A stretch of DNA of 61,433 nucleotides from a virus, in IMG/VR virus record IMGVR_UViG_3300032307_000254, positions 1 through 61,433 of that record. One strand, 5' to 3'. The notes beneath the pieces are model-generated. The model was not told the DNA's origin and made no database searches. It saw only the letters and a program-made list of their open reading frames with translations. A program made the position numbers and the translations under genes. The number at the start of each line of letters is the position of its first letter. Positions within the stretch are counted from its first letter, which is position 1. Shown here one piece after another: positions 45,996 to 53,258 of the stretch.

Positions 45996-46141
45996 CAGCC
46001 CATCTTCTTGCTGTGCCCGGTCCCACGGGTGGCTGCGCCGGTCCCACGGGTCTTCTGCGTCTGAGTGTTGGCCACCTTGTTCGGATAGCCGTTGTTACCA
46101 AGGTCAGCCTGCGTGTAGACCTGCGGCATCTTGCTGTGCAT
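45995..46141 (-). CDS. Small basic protein (48 aa)
   Basis: Reading from ATG 46141 the product is MHSKMPQVYTQADLGNNGYP followed by NKVANTQTQKTRGTGAATRG and TGHSKKMG. It has two RGTG units and a basic C-terminus. It is joined to the adaptor gene by an ATGA overlap. Its size, basic nature and place match the row of mini-genes that follows. Not recognised as a family. Confidence 0.5.
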   Translation of the reverse strand: MHSKMPQVYTQADLGNNGYPNKVANTQTQKTRGTGAATRGTGHSKKMG

Positions 46142-46142
46142 C

Positions 46143-46319
46143 TTAAATGCCCTTCTTCGATACGCTACGCACCGACTTCTTCTGGTTGGCGATTTTCGCC
46201 AGATTGCGGCCCATCGCCTTCATCTGAGCGTTGGTCTTGCCGCCCTTGGCCAGCTTGGTCAGCGGCTTGCCGGGGTGCATCTTCTTCTCGTGCTTGTGCA
46301 CAGCAGTCTTAGCGTCCAT
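46143..46319 (-). CDS. Small Lys-rich protein (58 aa)
   Basis: ATG 46319 leads into MDAKTAVHKHEKKMHPGKPL, then AKGGKTNAQMKAMGRNLAKI and a Lys/Arg/Ser tail. The LAKGGK element is like that seen in neighbours (MAKGGS, MAKGGK). It is strongly basic, so DNA or capsid-interior binding is likely. Spacing of one base to the next gene shows tight operon packing. Function unknown. Confidence 0.5.
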   Translation of the reverse strand: MDAKTAVHKHEKKMHPGKPLTKLAKGGKTNAQMKAMGRNLAKIANQKKSVRSVSKKGI

Positions 46320-46320
46320 C

Positions 46321-46758
46321 TCAGTTCTCCGTCTGCACAGTCACTGTGCCTACTTGCCCAGCCCCTAGTAGCGTATTTGGAAGCCCAGATAAACCCAAAG
46401 GATCGTTGAGGCCGACTGGGTTCCAGCCCCACTGGATTACGCGGCTACCGCCCGATGGCGTGCCGAAAGCATCGACGTCTTGGGTCGGAACACCGACCGT
46501 GTCGATCTGGAGGCCGGTGAGGCCACCCTGAATGTAGGTCGTGTCCGGGCGCGGGTTGCGCAGCGCCTGCGGGTCATCAACCGGGTACATGCCGAGCTGG
46601 AGCTGCGGCTGGTCAGGTTCCCAGCAAGACGGGCACACGAGGATGTTGACGTTCTTCGTCTTGATGACGAGACGCCGAAGCTGCTTCAGCTTATAGCGAA
46701 ACCCACAGCGGTCGCATTGGCTGATTGCATATTTACCAGAGGCGAACCGGTTCGGCAC
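46321..46758 (-). CDS. Zinc-ribbon-containing head-tail region protein (145 aa)
   Basis: GTG 46758 follows AGGGGGCGGT. Two CxxC pairs (C15-x2-C18 and C42-x2-C45) form a zinc ribbon, within a basic N-terminus (RYKLKQLRRLVIKTK). The C-terminal part is Gly/Pro/Asn-rich (LNDPLGLSGLPNTLLGAG). I see this pattern in podovirus connector-side genes; its role is not established. It lies eight bases after the second connector-like gene. Confidence 0.6.
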   Translation of the reverse strand: MPNRFASGKYAISQCDRCGFRYKLKQLRRLVIKTKNVNILVCPSCWEPDQPQLQLGMYPVDDPQALRNPRPDTTYIQGGLTGLQIDTVGVPTQDVDAFGTPSGGSRVIQWGWNPVGLNDPLGLSGLPNTLLGAGQVGTVTVQTEN

Positions 46759-46766
46759 ACCGCCCC

Positions 46767-47477
46767 CTAGTAGAACATCTGACGCGGCGCGATGCGCAGC
46801 GCGGCCTTCTCACGATCTTCGTCTGCTGCCTGCTGCCAGAGCTCCTCATACTCCATCTTGAGCATCTGGGTGCGCTCCAGCGCGCCGGGAATCTTCTTCG
46901 ACAGATGGTAGGCCAGCCCCGCCACCATGCACGGCAGGAAGCGGAAGGGGATGTCCTGCGTCGTGATACCGTTGCCCGCATCTTGGATGCGCCGGAGCCG
47001 CCAGTAGACGAAAGTGTAGTAGTCGCTCTGCTCCGGGGCAGGCCAGACGTTGATCTGGGGATAGGCTATCCCGCTCACCGGCTCGGTCGCACCCGACTGG
47101 CGGTTGATCCACACCTGAATGGGACGACCCTGAGCGTTCTTGTTCGGGATCGTCGAGTAGGTATCGACGCTGATGCGCGAGATGTTGATGTCCGTCTGAC
47201 CCTGACCGGTCTGCGTGCGGATGACGTGGTCGAGGAGATCAATCGTGTCGATGGGCAGGTCGTAGACAATCTGCCCCTGCACCATGGGGATCGAGCCCTG
47301 CTCGATGGTCCACAGGTTGATGCCCCGGTTGGCCCACTCGATGGTCAACAGGTTGAGGCTCCGACGCGCAGTGCGCAGGTCGTAGCCCGTGCGGAGCTCA
47401 GCGCCGCAACGCTCAAATGCCTCCTCAACGAGCTCGTTGAGATTGAGGTTGAAGGATGTAGCGCCGCTGGTGGTCAT
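46767..47477 (-). CDS. Head completion/connector-like protein (236 aa)
   Basis: The N-terminus is helical (LNELVEEAFERCGAELRTGY) and continues with LRTARRSLNLLTIEWANRGI, then strands (GQIVYDLPIDTIDLLDHVIR) and a C-terminal helical part (LSKKIPGALERTQMLKMEYE). This is the plan of T7-like gp11 or P22 gp4-like adaptor proteins. With the second adaptor-like gene nearby, it is likely a ring between portal and nozzle. Family by layout. Confidence 0.7.
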   Translation of the reverse strand: MTTSGATSFNLNLNELVEEAFERCGAELRTGYDLRTARRSLNLLTIEWANRGINLWTIEQGSIPMVQGQIVYDLPIDTIDLLDHVIRTQTGQGQTDINISRISVDTYSTIPNKNAQGRPIQVWINRQSGATEPVSGIAYPQINVWPAPEQSDYYTFVYWRLRRIQDAGNGITTQDIPFRFLPCMVAGLAYHLSKKIPGALERTQMLKMEYEELWQQAADEDREKAALRIAPRQMFY

Positions 47478-47749
47478 TTCTTTCTCCGAGCCGCCTCTAC
47501 GCGCTTGGGTGCCCCCGCAGGTTGCCCGAGCCGCTTCTTCTGCGCGATGCGCGTCTTCTTCTCCGTCGGAGTCATTTCCGAAGCGGTCTTCGGGGTCTTA
47601 TCAGAAACACGCTTGGTCGGTCTACAGTAAGGAGTGCCGCGCTTCTCCCCGGGCTGTCTGCCACAGGCTTTGCCCGTGCGGACATCCTTCCAGTCCTCCT
47701 TGAACCAACGCTTCAGCGCAGCGCCTTTTTCGGTCTTACGAACGGCCAC
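47474..47749 (-). CDS. DUF5872-type basic protein (91 aa)
   Basis: GTG 47749 gives VAVRKTEKGAALKRWFKEDW and then KDVRTGKACGRQPGEKRGTP, a run that I recognise from DUF5872-type phage proteins (C63-type Cys are paired with the next segment YCRPTKRVS). Upstream start choices are poor; GGGGTAGCAAAG precedes it. The rest is Lys/Ala-rich and basic. Similar proteins are found in algal and marine viruses; no function known. It overlaps the next gene in transcription order by four bases. Confidence 0.6.
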   Translation of the reverse strand: MAVRKTEKGAALKRWFKEDWKDVRTGKACGRQPGEKRGTPYCRPTKRVSDKTPKTASEMTPTEKKTRIAQKKRLGQPAGAPKRVEAARRKK

Positions 47750-47945
47750 CTTTGCTACCCCAGTTCTTGGCACCGACCTTCCGGCACTTGGCGATAGCAC
47801 CGGAGGCATAGGCGGAAGGGAAGACTTTGTAGCGCGCTTTGACCTTGTTGTAGCACTCGTCCTTGACGGAGCCACCCTTAGCCATACGCTGCAACGTCTT
47901 GCGCTTCCCTGCGGGCAACGCCCGCCCCATGCCTCGGCACTTCAT
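47736..47945 (-). CDS. Small basic DUF5872-related protein (69 aa)
   Basis: The sequence has MKCRGMGRALPAGKRKTLQR, then MAKGGSVKDECYNKVKARYK and VFPSAYASGAIAKCRKVG. The VFPSAYASG core with flanking Cys and Lys matches a widespread viral mini-protein type. It overlaps the previous gene by 14 bases. Possible DNA-condensing or capsid-lining role is inferred from charge only. Confidence 0.55.
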   Translation of the reverse strand: MKCRGMGRALPAGKRKTLQRMAKGGSVKDECYNKVKARYKVFPSAYASGAIAKCRKVGAKNWGSKGGRS

Positions 47946-48233
47946 CTACTTCTTCCTCAGTCTACCCAGCAGCTGGGCGAACCGCGCCCGCTGCCCGAGT
48001 TTCCCGGGCTTCTTGGCCGCAGCAGCTAGTTTTTTAGCTGGGATTTTCTTTCCCTCAGGAGTGCCAAGCTGCGCACGGAGTGCGCCGGGCTTTTTGATCG
48101 CCTTTTGGATGAAGTTGGCCTTGCCGCCCTTCGCATATACCGCGACATCGTCAGGGTTGTCCTTCCGCTTGATGATCTTCTTGCCCGGCATCTTCGATGC
48201 CCGCATGGCTCCCATGCCACGGCTGGGCCGCAT
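47946..48233 (-). CDS. Small very basic protein (95 aa)
   Basis: ATG 48233 shares one base with the upstream stop (TAATG). The product is Lys/Ala/Gly-rich (KKIIKRKDNPDDVAVYAKGG, later KKLAAAAKKPGKLGQRARFA). It carries the AKGGK element seen in its neighbours. Likely a DNA-binding mini-protein of the virion. No family recognised. Confidence 0.55.
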   Translation of the reverse strand: MRPSRGMGAMRASKMPGKKIIKRKDNPDDVAVYAKGGKANFIQKAIKKPGALRAQLGTPEGKKIPAKKLAAAAKKPGKLGQRARFAQLLGRLRKK

Positions 48234-48598
48234 TACTTGCAGCCCTTCATCTTGCCGCCACGGGCCATCTTCGGCATAGCTTTGCCGCCCTTAGCCATGG
48301 CAATCATCTTGCCCTTGGTCTTGCCCTTGTGGGCAATGCCGTCGGCGCGCTTCGAAGCCGAGCCACCCTTGGCGTAGCCGGTCGGGGCCTTAGCGGTGTC
48401 TGCCGAGTGACCAGCGGAGCCGCGCATCTTCATACGATTCATCATAACCTGTCCTCCTTCTGCACGCGAAACGGACCGCCTATCAGCCGCCTCGAATTCC
48501 TTGCCCACCTTCTGCGACACGCCGACCTTCTTGGCGAACTCGGGGCTGTTAGCCACCGCCCGCATGAATCTGGCCTGCTTGGCGCTCTTACTGGGCAT
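48233..48598 (-). CDS. Basic protein with ASKRADGIA(H)KGKTKGK motif (121 aa)
   Basis: ATG 48598 lies in a TGATG overlap. The N-terminus (MPSKSAKQARFMRAVANSPE) is helical. Near residues 79-96 it has ASKRADGIAHKGKTKGK, which recurs almost exactly at the C-terminus of the gene at 49,096-49,485 (ASKRADGIARKGKTKGR). A tail of MAKGGK and MARGGK follows. The shared motif is likely a DNA- or portal-binding or a sorting tag; no function is proven. Confidence 0.65.
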   Translation of the reverse strand: MPSKSAKQARFMRAVANSPEFAKKVGVSQKVGKEFEAADRRSVSRAEGGQVMMNRMKMRGSAGHSADTAKAPTGYAKGGSASKRADGIAHKGKTKGKMIAMAKGGKAMPKMARGGKMKGCK

Positions 48599-48840
48599 CA
48601 ACCCTTCCTCAGACCGTCGAGCTTGTCTTCGAGACGCTTGAAGGCGCTGTCGAACCGCTCACCCAGCTTATCGACCGTAAGGTTCATTTCCGCACGGGTC
48701 ACATGGTCCCGGGCGATCTCCTCGCGGGTCTTGTTGAGCAGGATCGTGATCCTGTCCAACTCGTCGAACTTGCCCTTAAACATAAAGCCAAGGACCGCTA
48801 CGACGCCGCTGAGGATGACGTTCCATACCATCATCTCCAT
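48598..48840 (-). CDS. Membrane-anchored coiled-coil protein (80 aa)
   Basis: ATG 48840 overlaps the region after the upstream stop. One membrane segment (MVWNVILSGVVAVLGFMF) is followed by a charged helix (KFDELDRITILLNKTREEIA and on to KRLEDKLDGLRKG). The layout resembles small phage membrane proteins with a cytoplasmic coiled coil. Found here among head-tail genes, it is not part of the lysis cassette. It may help ejection or assembly; speculative. Confidence 0.55.
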   Translation of the reverse strand: MEMMVWNVILSGVVAVLGFMFKGKFDELDRITILLNKTREEIARDHVTRAEMNLTVDKLGERFDSAFKRLEDKLDGLRKG

Positions 48841-48841
48841 G

Positions 48842-49096
48842 TCAGCAATTCCACGCCCGAAGAGACTTGTTGATGCGGCTATTGGGGTCATTGGCAGTCT
48901 TCTTCGACGTGAGCTTCTTCTTCATGCCCTTCATCCGAGCGCAGAAGCTATCCCGGCGTGAGCCGCCTTCTGGCTGCGGGCGCTTGAGCCCCGGCTTGCC
49001 GGGGTTAGCCTTATTGTACGAAGCGCGCCCTTTGGCGTTGAGACCCCCCTTAGGGTTCTTACCCTCTTTGCGCTGCCATGCGGGGGTCTTTGCCAT
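48842..49096 (-). CDS. Conserved small basic protein (84 aa)
   Basis: The product begins MAKTPAWQRKEGKNPKGGLN, then AKGRASYNKANPGKPGLKRP and ends NDPNSRINKSLRAWNC. This sequence type, with its RRDSFCARMKGMKKKL core, I recognise from many viral genomes as an uncharacterised family. Cys at 52 and 84 may pair. Strongly basic, so again likely to touch DNA or the capsid inside. Confidence 0.65.
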   Translation of the reverse strand: MAKTPAWQRKEGKNPKGGLNAKGRASYNKANPGKPGLKRPQPEGGSRRDSFCARMKGMKKKLTSKKTANDPNSRINKSLRAWNC

Positions 49097-49485
49097 CAGA
49101 CGAACCTTCCCTTCGTCTTGCCCTTGCGGGCGATGCCGTCGGCGCGCTTTGAAGCTGAAGAGACAGAGCCGCCCTTGGCCATCTTCTTGGCCTTGGCCTT
49201 GACCTTACCACCCTTGCGCATCATCGCCCCTGCGGGGGCTTCTGCAATCAGCATGGCGTCTTCGACCGTCGGGCGACCACGCATACCTGAGCGCCGCTCC
49301 ATTTCGGCTTCCATTACTGCGCGCCGGGCGTTCCTAATCTGCGCCGCCTCAGCCATACGCGGCGCAATACCAGCCATAGGGCCAAGCACTCTATTTGCCG
49401 CGCCCAGACCCTTACCGAACACACCCTTACCGGTAAGCGCACCGGCTAGAGGAGATATAGAACCGAGAATTTTACGGATACCCAT
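49096..49485 (-). CDS. Basic protein with ASKRADGIARKGKTKGR C-terminus (129 aa)
   Basis: ATG 49485 shares a base with the glycosyltransferase stop; the Arg-rich extension upstream is out of place. The N-terminus has hydrophobic, glycine-rich segments (LGSISPLAGALTGKGVFGKG) and the middle is helical (EAAQIRNARRAVMEAEMERR). The end is MAKGGSVSSASKRADGIARK and GKTKGRFV, matching the motif in the gene at 48,233-48,598. Function unknown. Confidence 0.6.
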   Translation of the reverse strand: MGIRKILGSISPLAGALTGKGVFGKGLGAANRVLGPMAGIAPRMAEAAQIRNARRAVMEAEMERRSGMRGRPTVEDAMLIAEAPAGAMMRKGGKVKAKAKKMAKGGSVSSASKRADGIARKGKTKGRFV

Positions 49486-50219
49486 CACGCTGCCTCCGAC
49501 TTCGGCACGATCATCGGGTAGAGGACGTCGTTGCCATAGTTGCCCATATATTCCTGCACGCCCATGTGGCCGAGCGAGATCGAGGGATCGACCCAAACCT
49601 CGAAGCCCAGTTCACGAGCGCGGTCGCAGAACAGGTAGTCCTCACCGATGTAGCCTTCCTCGGTGAGCATGAAGTCGAACAGGCACGGGATCATGCGGTC
49701 CGTCTTCTTGTCGTAGTACTTCCACTCCGGGTGCGCCTCGACCATCTGCTCGAAGACTTCCCGGCGGACCAGCATGAAGGCGGTAGCCACGCGCTCAGCA
49801 CGGACCAGACCCATCCCGTTCATGGTCAGCTCGCCGTTGTCGTCGTAGTCGAGGTTGGCGATATAGGTCTTGGTCTCGCTGCGCGTGCGCGGCACGCCAG
49901 CAACGATGCCCTTCTTCGGGTCGGAACCCCACGCCATCAGGCGCAGGATGTCATCGGGCTCGAAGTTGATGTCGCTGTCGATGAACATGAGGTAGTCGCA
50001 CTCGGACTCCAGCATGTCCTGCGCCAGCAGGTTGCGCGCCCGGGAAACCACCGAGCAGCCGCAGATCGACCCGATATTGATGCTGATGCCGTGCTGCGGG
50101 GCAGCCTGCGCGAAGCGGGCGAGCGACACGGCCAACTTCAAGGACACCTTGAAGTCGTAGGCCGGGAGAGCAATGAAGATGCTCTTCCCGGCTAGATCAT
50201 AGCTTTTTTGCGCCTGCAT
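49485..50219 (-). CDS. Family 2-like glycosyltransferase, structural-arm copy
   Basis: The 244-residue protein has SIFIALPAYDFKVSLK, SRARNLLAQDMLES (59-72) and FIDSDINF (79-86), the same plan as the gene at 11,981-12,763. A GT-A nucleotide-sugar transferase fold is the best call. Its place among virion genes suggests that it may modify a capsid or tail protein during assembly. No membrane span. Overlap: its stop shares bases with the next gene start. Confidence 0.75.
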   Translation of the reverse strand: MQAQKSYDLAGKSIFIALPAYDFKVSLKLAVSLARFAQAAPQHGISINIGSICGCSVVSRARNLLAQDMLESECDYLMFIDSDINFEPDDILRLMAWGSDPKKGIVAGVPRTRSETKTYIANLDYDDNGELTMNGMGLVRAERVATAFMLVRREVFEQMVEAHPEWKYYDKKTDRMIPCLFDFMLTEEGYIGEDYLFCDRARELGFEVWVDPSISLGHMGVQEYMGNYGNDVLYPMIVPKSEAA

Positions 50220-50222
50220 AGG

Positions 50223-50717
50223 TCACCCGTAGAAAACGGTCAGGCTGGTCTGGTTGGTCATCTGGGCGTAAATCCCATTCTGAGCCAAGATGCCCTGTCC
50301 CGGGATAAGAAGCGTAACAACGTCATCGCTGGCGTTGGTATCGACCGACATCATCCAGCGAGTGTTGTAGTTGCAAGCTGTACCCGGAGCCACCGTGCCC
50401 GCGTTAATGTCGGTCACAGTGAAGGTGTTGGTAGCCGCTGTCTGGATGACGTAGTTACCGTTGGTCGCACCGCCAGCCCCAAAGGTAAGGCCCACGGCCT
50501 GACCGGGCAGCAACCCGTGCCCGTTCTTAGTGACCGTGATGGTGTTCCCCGAACGCCCATAGGTAGCCGAAGTTTGCGCAACGGTGGAGTCCCATAGGTT
50601 AATAGTCCCAGCGACGTTCGTACCCGTGCCGATAACCCCTTTAAGGCGTGCGCGGGTAGGGACCAGTAGCCCAGACTGGTTAGTGTGGGCTGATAGGACG
50701 TCTGTTTGCATGGCCAT
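50223..50717 (-). CDS. Capsid-region structural protein (164 aa)
   Basis: ATG 50717 follows AGGAGGGCTAT. The N-terminal 55 residues (VLSAHTNQSGLLVPTRARLK) and a middle of TITVTKNGHGLLPGQAVGLT with strands YVIQTAATNTFTVTDI look like an Ig- or jelly-roll-type decoration domain. It is placed after the decoration-like gene, so it may be a second surface protein of the head. Exact family unknown. Confidence 0.55.
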   Translation of the reverse strand: MAMQTDVLSAHTNQSGLLVPTRARLKGVIGTGTNVAGTINLWDSTVAQTSATYGRSGNTITVTKNGHGLLPGQAVGLTFGAGGATNGNYVIQTAATNTFTVTDINAGTVAPGTACNYNTRWMMSVDTNASDDVVTLLIPGQGILAQNGIYAQMTNQTSLTVFYG

Positions 50718-50737
50718 ATAGCCCTCCTATCGAGCTA

Positions 50738-51103
50738 TTACGACGCGGTGGTAACGGCAATCCAAGTGGTGCCGCCGTCCGACACGTACATGCGAGTCGA
50801 GGCCGAGCTGCCGTCGCTGCGCAGGTAGAGCGAGCCCTTGGCGGCGGTCACGGTCGGAGCACCCGAACCGAAGTAGACGCCCATGCCAGCGGCAGTGTTG
50901 GTGCCGATGAAAGCAGCTGCGCCACCAGCGACGAGCGCCGAAGCACTGCGTGCGGTAACCGTGCCAGTTGCGGCGACAGAGGTCACCGAGGTGGCAGCGC
51001 CGAAGGTGCCCGTGACGGTCACAGCACCGGTGCTGGGGTTGATCGAGATGGTCTGGAAGCCGTTCTCAGAACGAACGGGGCCATTGAACGTGGTATTCGC
51101 CAT
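50738..51103 (-). CDS. Capsid decoration-like protein (121 aa)
   Basis: MANTTFNGPVRSENGFQTIS is an N-terminal signature found in podovirus virion proteins next to the major capsid gene. The rest is strand-rich (GAVTVTGTFGAATSVTSVAA, KGSLYLRSDGSSASTRMYVS) and ends with WIAVTTAS. It is probably a head surface or decoration protein. The binding site GGAGAAAGATC precedes ATG 51103. It lies just past the terminator of the capsid unit. Confidence 0.6.
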   Translation of the reverse strand: MANTTFNGPVRSENGFQTISINPSTGAVTVTGTFGAATSVTSVAATGTVTARSASALVAGGAAAFIGTNTAAGMGVYFGSGAPTVTAAKGSLYLRSDGSSASTRMYVSDGGTTWIAVTTAS

Positions 51104-51116
51104 GATCTTTCTCCGT

Positions 51117-51158
51117 GTAGCAGCACAACCTCACACCGTCTCTGCTACGTCTGCTAGG
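51117..51158. other. Inverted repeat in the gap downstream of the capsid terminator
   Basis: Within the 147-base gap between the capsid gene and the decoration-like gene, GTAGCAG and CTGCTAC (near 51,117 and 51,147) are inverted repeats spaced by about 24 bases. Loop size makes a hairpin weak, but it may be an RNA-processing or binding site. No promoter boxes were found here for the next gene. Confidence 0.25.
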
Positions 51159-51201
51159 CCAGTCGGTGCGAGTAAAACCCTAGTTGCGTATGGATAACAC
51201 C

Positions 51202-51239
51202 AAAAAGAAAAGAGGGGAAGCAGTTTCCCGCTTCCCCTC
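51202..51239 (-). terminator. Rho-independent terminator after the major capsid gene
   Basis: On the - strand GAGGGGAAGC (51239-51230) pairs perfectly with GCTTCCCCTC (51221-51212) around an eight-base loop, followed by TTTTCTTTTT (51211-51202). It lies 11 bases after the capsid gene stop. It likely lets most transcripts end here and so raises capsid dose over downstream genes. Confidence 0.9.
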
Positions 51240-51250
51240 CCCCTGTTTCC

Positions 51251-52162
51251 TTAGGCAGCGCCTTCGGAACCGTACATGCCCAATGGGTCGGACCAGCCGA
51301 AGCTGTAACGCTCACGGGCCTTGTAGCGAACGTTGCCGGTGTCGAAGTCACCGTCCATGCTGTTCTGCATGGGCGTACGCACGAAGTGCTTGAGGCCGTT
51401 CGGCACGTCGGTGGTCAGGAACCACGCGTCGGTGTCGGTCAGGAAGTGGTTAACGGTGTAACCTTCCGGGATCGAGCCGTTCGACTTCAGAGCGTTGATG
51501 TCGTTGTCGGCGGTCGCCGTGCGGAGTTCAGTCTCCAGCAGGCGGGTCGCAACGAACATCAGGCTCGGCGGCACGACGAGCTTACGCGGCTTCGCCGCGA
51601 TGAGCAGGCCACGTTCATCCGTCCACGCCGCGATCTGAATGACAGCCGCTTCAAGCGACGTTTCGTTCAGGTCAGCCGGGGTGCTGGGGATGTTCGAGTT
51701 GGTGCCACCAGAGACCAGCGGGTGAGCGCTCGAAAACAGCGGCTGACCGTCGCCACCGGGATAATCGGTGTCGAAGCCGTTGTTGAGGACCGCAGCAGCC
51801 TTGGTCTGCTTCGTGTAGGCCATGGCACGAGCCAGAGCCTTGGTGTACCGCGACGACAGCGAGTCGTAGAGGTTGTCTTCGATGGCTTCTTCCGTGAGCG
51901 AGAACCCGAGGGCAATCGTCTCATGGTTGTAGCGAGCCGTGAAGACTTCCTGCGCGTTGTCGTAGGCGATGGCCGAACCTTCGTTCTTCACCGGCGCAGC
52001 CGAGAAGCCCGAGAGCTTGGTTTCTTCTTCGAACGAACGCTCGGAGGTCTCCGTCTCGAAGATTTCCTTGTGCTCTTCGCCGTAGCGGGCATACTCCAGA
52101 CCGAACAAGGCGTTCAGGCCGGGCAGAAGCTCCTTGAGGAGTTGTGCGCGTGAAATTGCCAT
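51251..52162 (-). CDS. Major capsid protein (303 aa)
   Basis: The protein begins MAISRAQLLKELLPGLNALF and has a charged helix at the N-terminal arm (HKEIFETETSERSFEEETKL), a core with AIAYDNAQEVFTARYNHETI and ALARAMAYTKQTKAAAVLNN, and GGDGQPLFSSAHPLV. This plan matches the Mu-gpT-like group of HK97-fold capsid proteins. It lies after the scaffold and decoration genes and before a strong terminator, the usual place of the most abundant virion protein. ATG 52162 follows ATAAGGAGACTGAGCA. Confidence 0.85.
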   Translation of the reverse strand: MAISRAQLLKELLPGLNALFGLEYARYGEEHKEIFETETSERSFEEETKLSGFSAAPVKNEGSAIAYDNAQEVFTARYNHETIALGFSLTEEAIEDNLYDSLSSRYTKALARAMAYTKQTKAAAVLNNGFDTDYPGGDGQPLFSSAHPLVSGGTNSNIPSTPADLNETSLEAAVIQIAAWTDERGLLIAAKPRKLVVPPSLMFVATRLLETELRTATADNDINALKSNGSIPEGYTVNHFLTDTDAWFLTTDVPNGLKHFVRTPMQNSMDGDFDTGNVRYKARERYSFGWSDPLGMYGSEGAA

Positions 52163-52174
52163 TGCTCAGTCTCC

Positions 52175-52792
52175 TTATGCGAGGCCAGTGGGGTTGAGGT
52201 ACTGGTGCATGCCCTGATTCCACTTGACGATGACCTCGGTGTAAGAACCGGGGTTACCCGCCAGAGCGGTAGCAGGAACAACGTCCACCACGCGGATCGG
52301 CCACGTCGAGGTAGTACCTTCGGTCGAGTCAACACCGACCTTCGAGTTACCCGTGATGGTCGAACCGACGTTGTTCGCGCCGTTAGCCAGCTTGACGTTC
52401 GAGCCGACAGCAGCCTGAGTCAGGAAGCTGACGGTGTTCGAGTTGGTGCCAGCGCAGACGGCAACCTTGAACAGGGCATCCGGGTCGTCGAGGACATAAG
52501 CCTGAACGTCGGTGATGTTCGTGGTGCCGGGGTAGTACTGGCGGAAGGTCTTACCAAACACCGGATCGGTGTAGGTGCAACCAAGGAAGACGCCAACCGG
52601 AGTAGCAGCGTCAGTGCCGGTGTCCTTGCCAACCGTACCACCAGCCAGCAGCTTCACGACGTCACCATAGAAGATGGCCGTCGAGGAGTTGGTGGCGATG
52701 GGCAGAAGGCGAGTCGAACCAGCAAACACCTGCCCACCGATCAGGTTGATCGGGATCAGCCCGTAGGGGCTGTCAACAGAAGGATATGCCAT
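52175..52792 (-). CDS. Capsid-associated/decoration protein (205 aa)
   Basis: It begins MAYPSVDSPYGLIPINLIGG and continues with strands (ATNSSTAIFYGDVVKLLAGG, ATPVGVFLGCTYTDP), then a helix-strand end (TYSYTE-like VIVKWNQGMHQYLNPTGLA). Proteins of this kind sit beside the capsid gene in podoviruses and stabilise the head surface. It lies directly upstream of the major capsid gene with no separate terminator, so both come from one transcript. Class by context and pattern. Confidence 0.6.
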   Translation of the reverse strand: MAYPSVDSPYGLIPINLIGGQVFAGSTRLLPIATNSSTAIFYGDVVKLLAGGTVGKDTGTDAATPVGVFLGCTYTDPVFGKTFRQYYPGTTNITDVQAYVLDDPDALFKVAVCAGTNSNTVSFLTQAAVGSNVKLANGANNVGSTITGNSKVGVDSTEGTTSTWPIRVVDVVPATALAGNPGSYTEVIVKWNQGMHQYLNPTGLA

Positions 52793-52806
52793 AGTCTAGC
52801 TCCTAG

Positions 52807-53256
52807 CTATTTGCCTTTGCCAAACGACGTAGTCGAACGCTTCTCCCGGAAGAGCGGCATGCGGCTGTCGTTTTCTCTCATGAAGTTGTTGTCCACCGAT
52901 TCGATCTGGGCACGGTTCTTGTTGGCAAAAAACTGCCGACGCTGATCCATGAACTCAGTCGGAATCTTGCAGAGCAGCAACCCGCCGATTTCGATGTTGT
53001 CCTTAAAGCGACTGTTGGGGTCGGCTAGGAAGCTGAGCTTCGGCTGCTCTTCCACCCGTACCGGTTCCCATCCTTCACGGAACTTGGCTGAGACGTTCTT
53101 GGCGTCTGTCTGCTCCATCGCAGAGGTGCGAATCCACCTGTAGGCGTATCCGGGCTGGCGATCAGGCTCAGGGAGCCCTCCTGCCGGTGCCCACGATTCC
53201 GGGCGGTTCGTACTCGTGCGGCTTTCGTGCTCGCGTGCAACTCTAGTTTCTGCCAT
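52807..53256 (-). CDS. Head-region structural protein (149 aa)
   Basis: ATG 53256 is chosen (the TTG at 53262 has no support); GGAG lies nine bases upstream on the mRNA. The product is charged (REHESRTSTNRPESWAPAGG) with a Trp/Arg core (YAYRWIRTSAMEQTDAKNVS) and helical end (FMDQRRQFFANKNRAQIESV). It stands between scaffold and capsid genes, fitting a head assembly or decoration role. No family assigned. Confidence 0.55.
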   Translation of the reverse strand: MAETRVAREHESRTSTNRPESWAPAGGLPEPDRQPGYAYRWIRTSAMEQTDAKNVSAKFREGWEPVRVEEQPKLSFLADPNSRFKDNIEIGGLLLCKIPTEFMDQRRQFFANKNRAQIESVDNNFMRENDSRMPLFREKRSTTSFGKGK

Positions 53257-53258
53257 TT

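Noticed and set aside
49566-52153. + strand open frames antisense to the glycosyltransferase and capsid genes
   Set aside because: No starts with binding sites and no recognisable domain; the minus-strand genes are firm.
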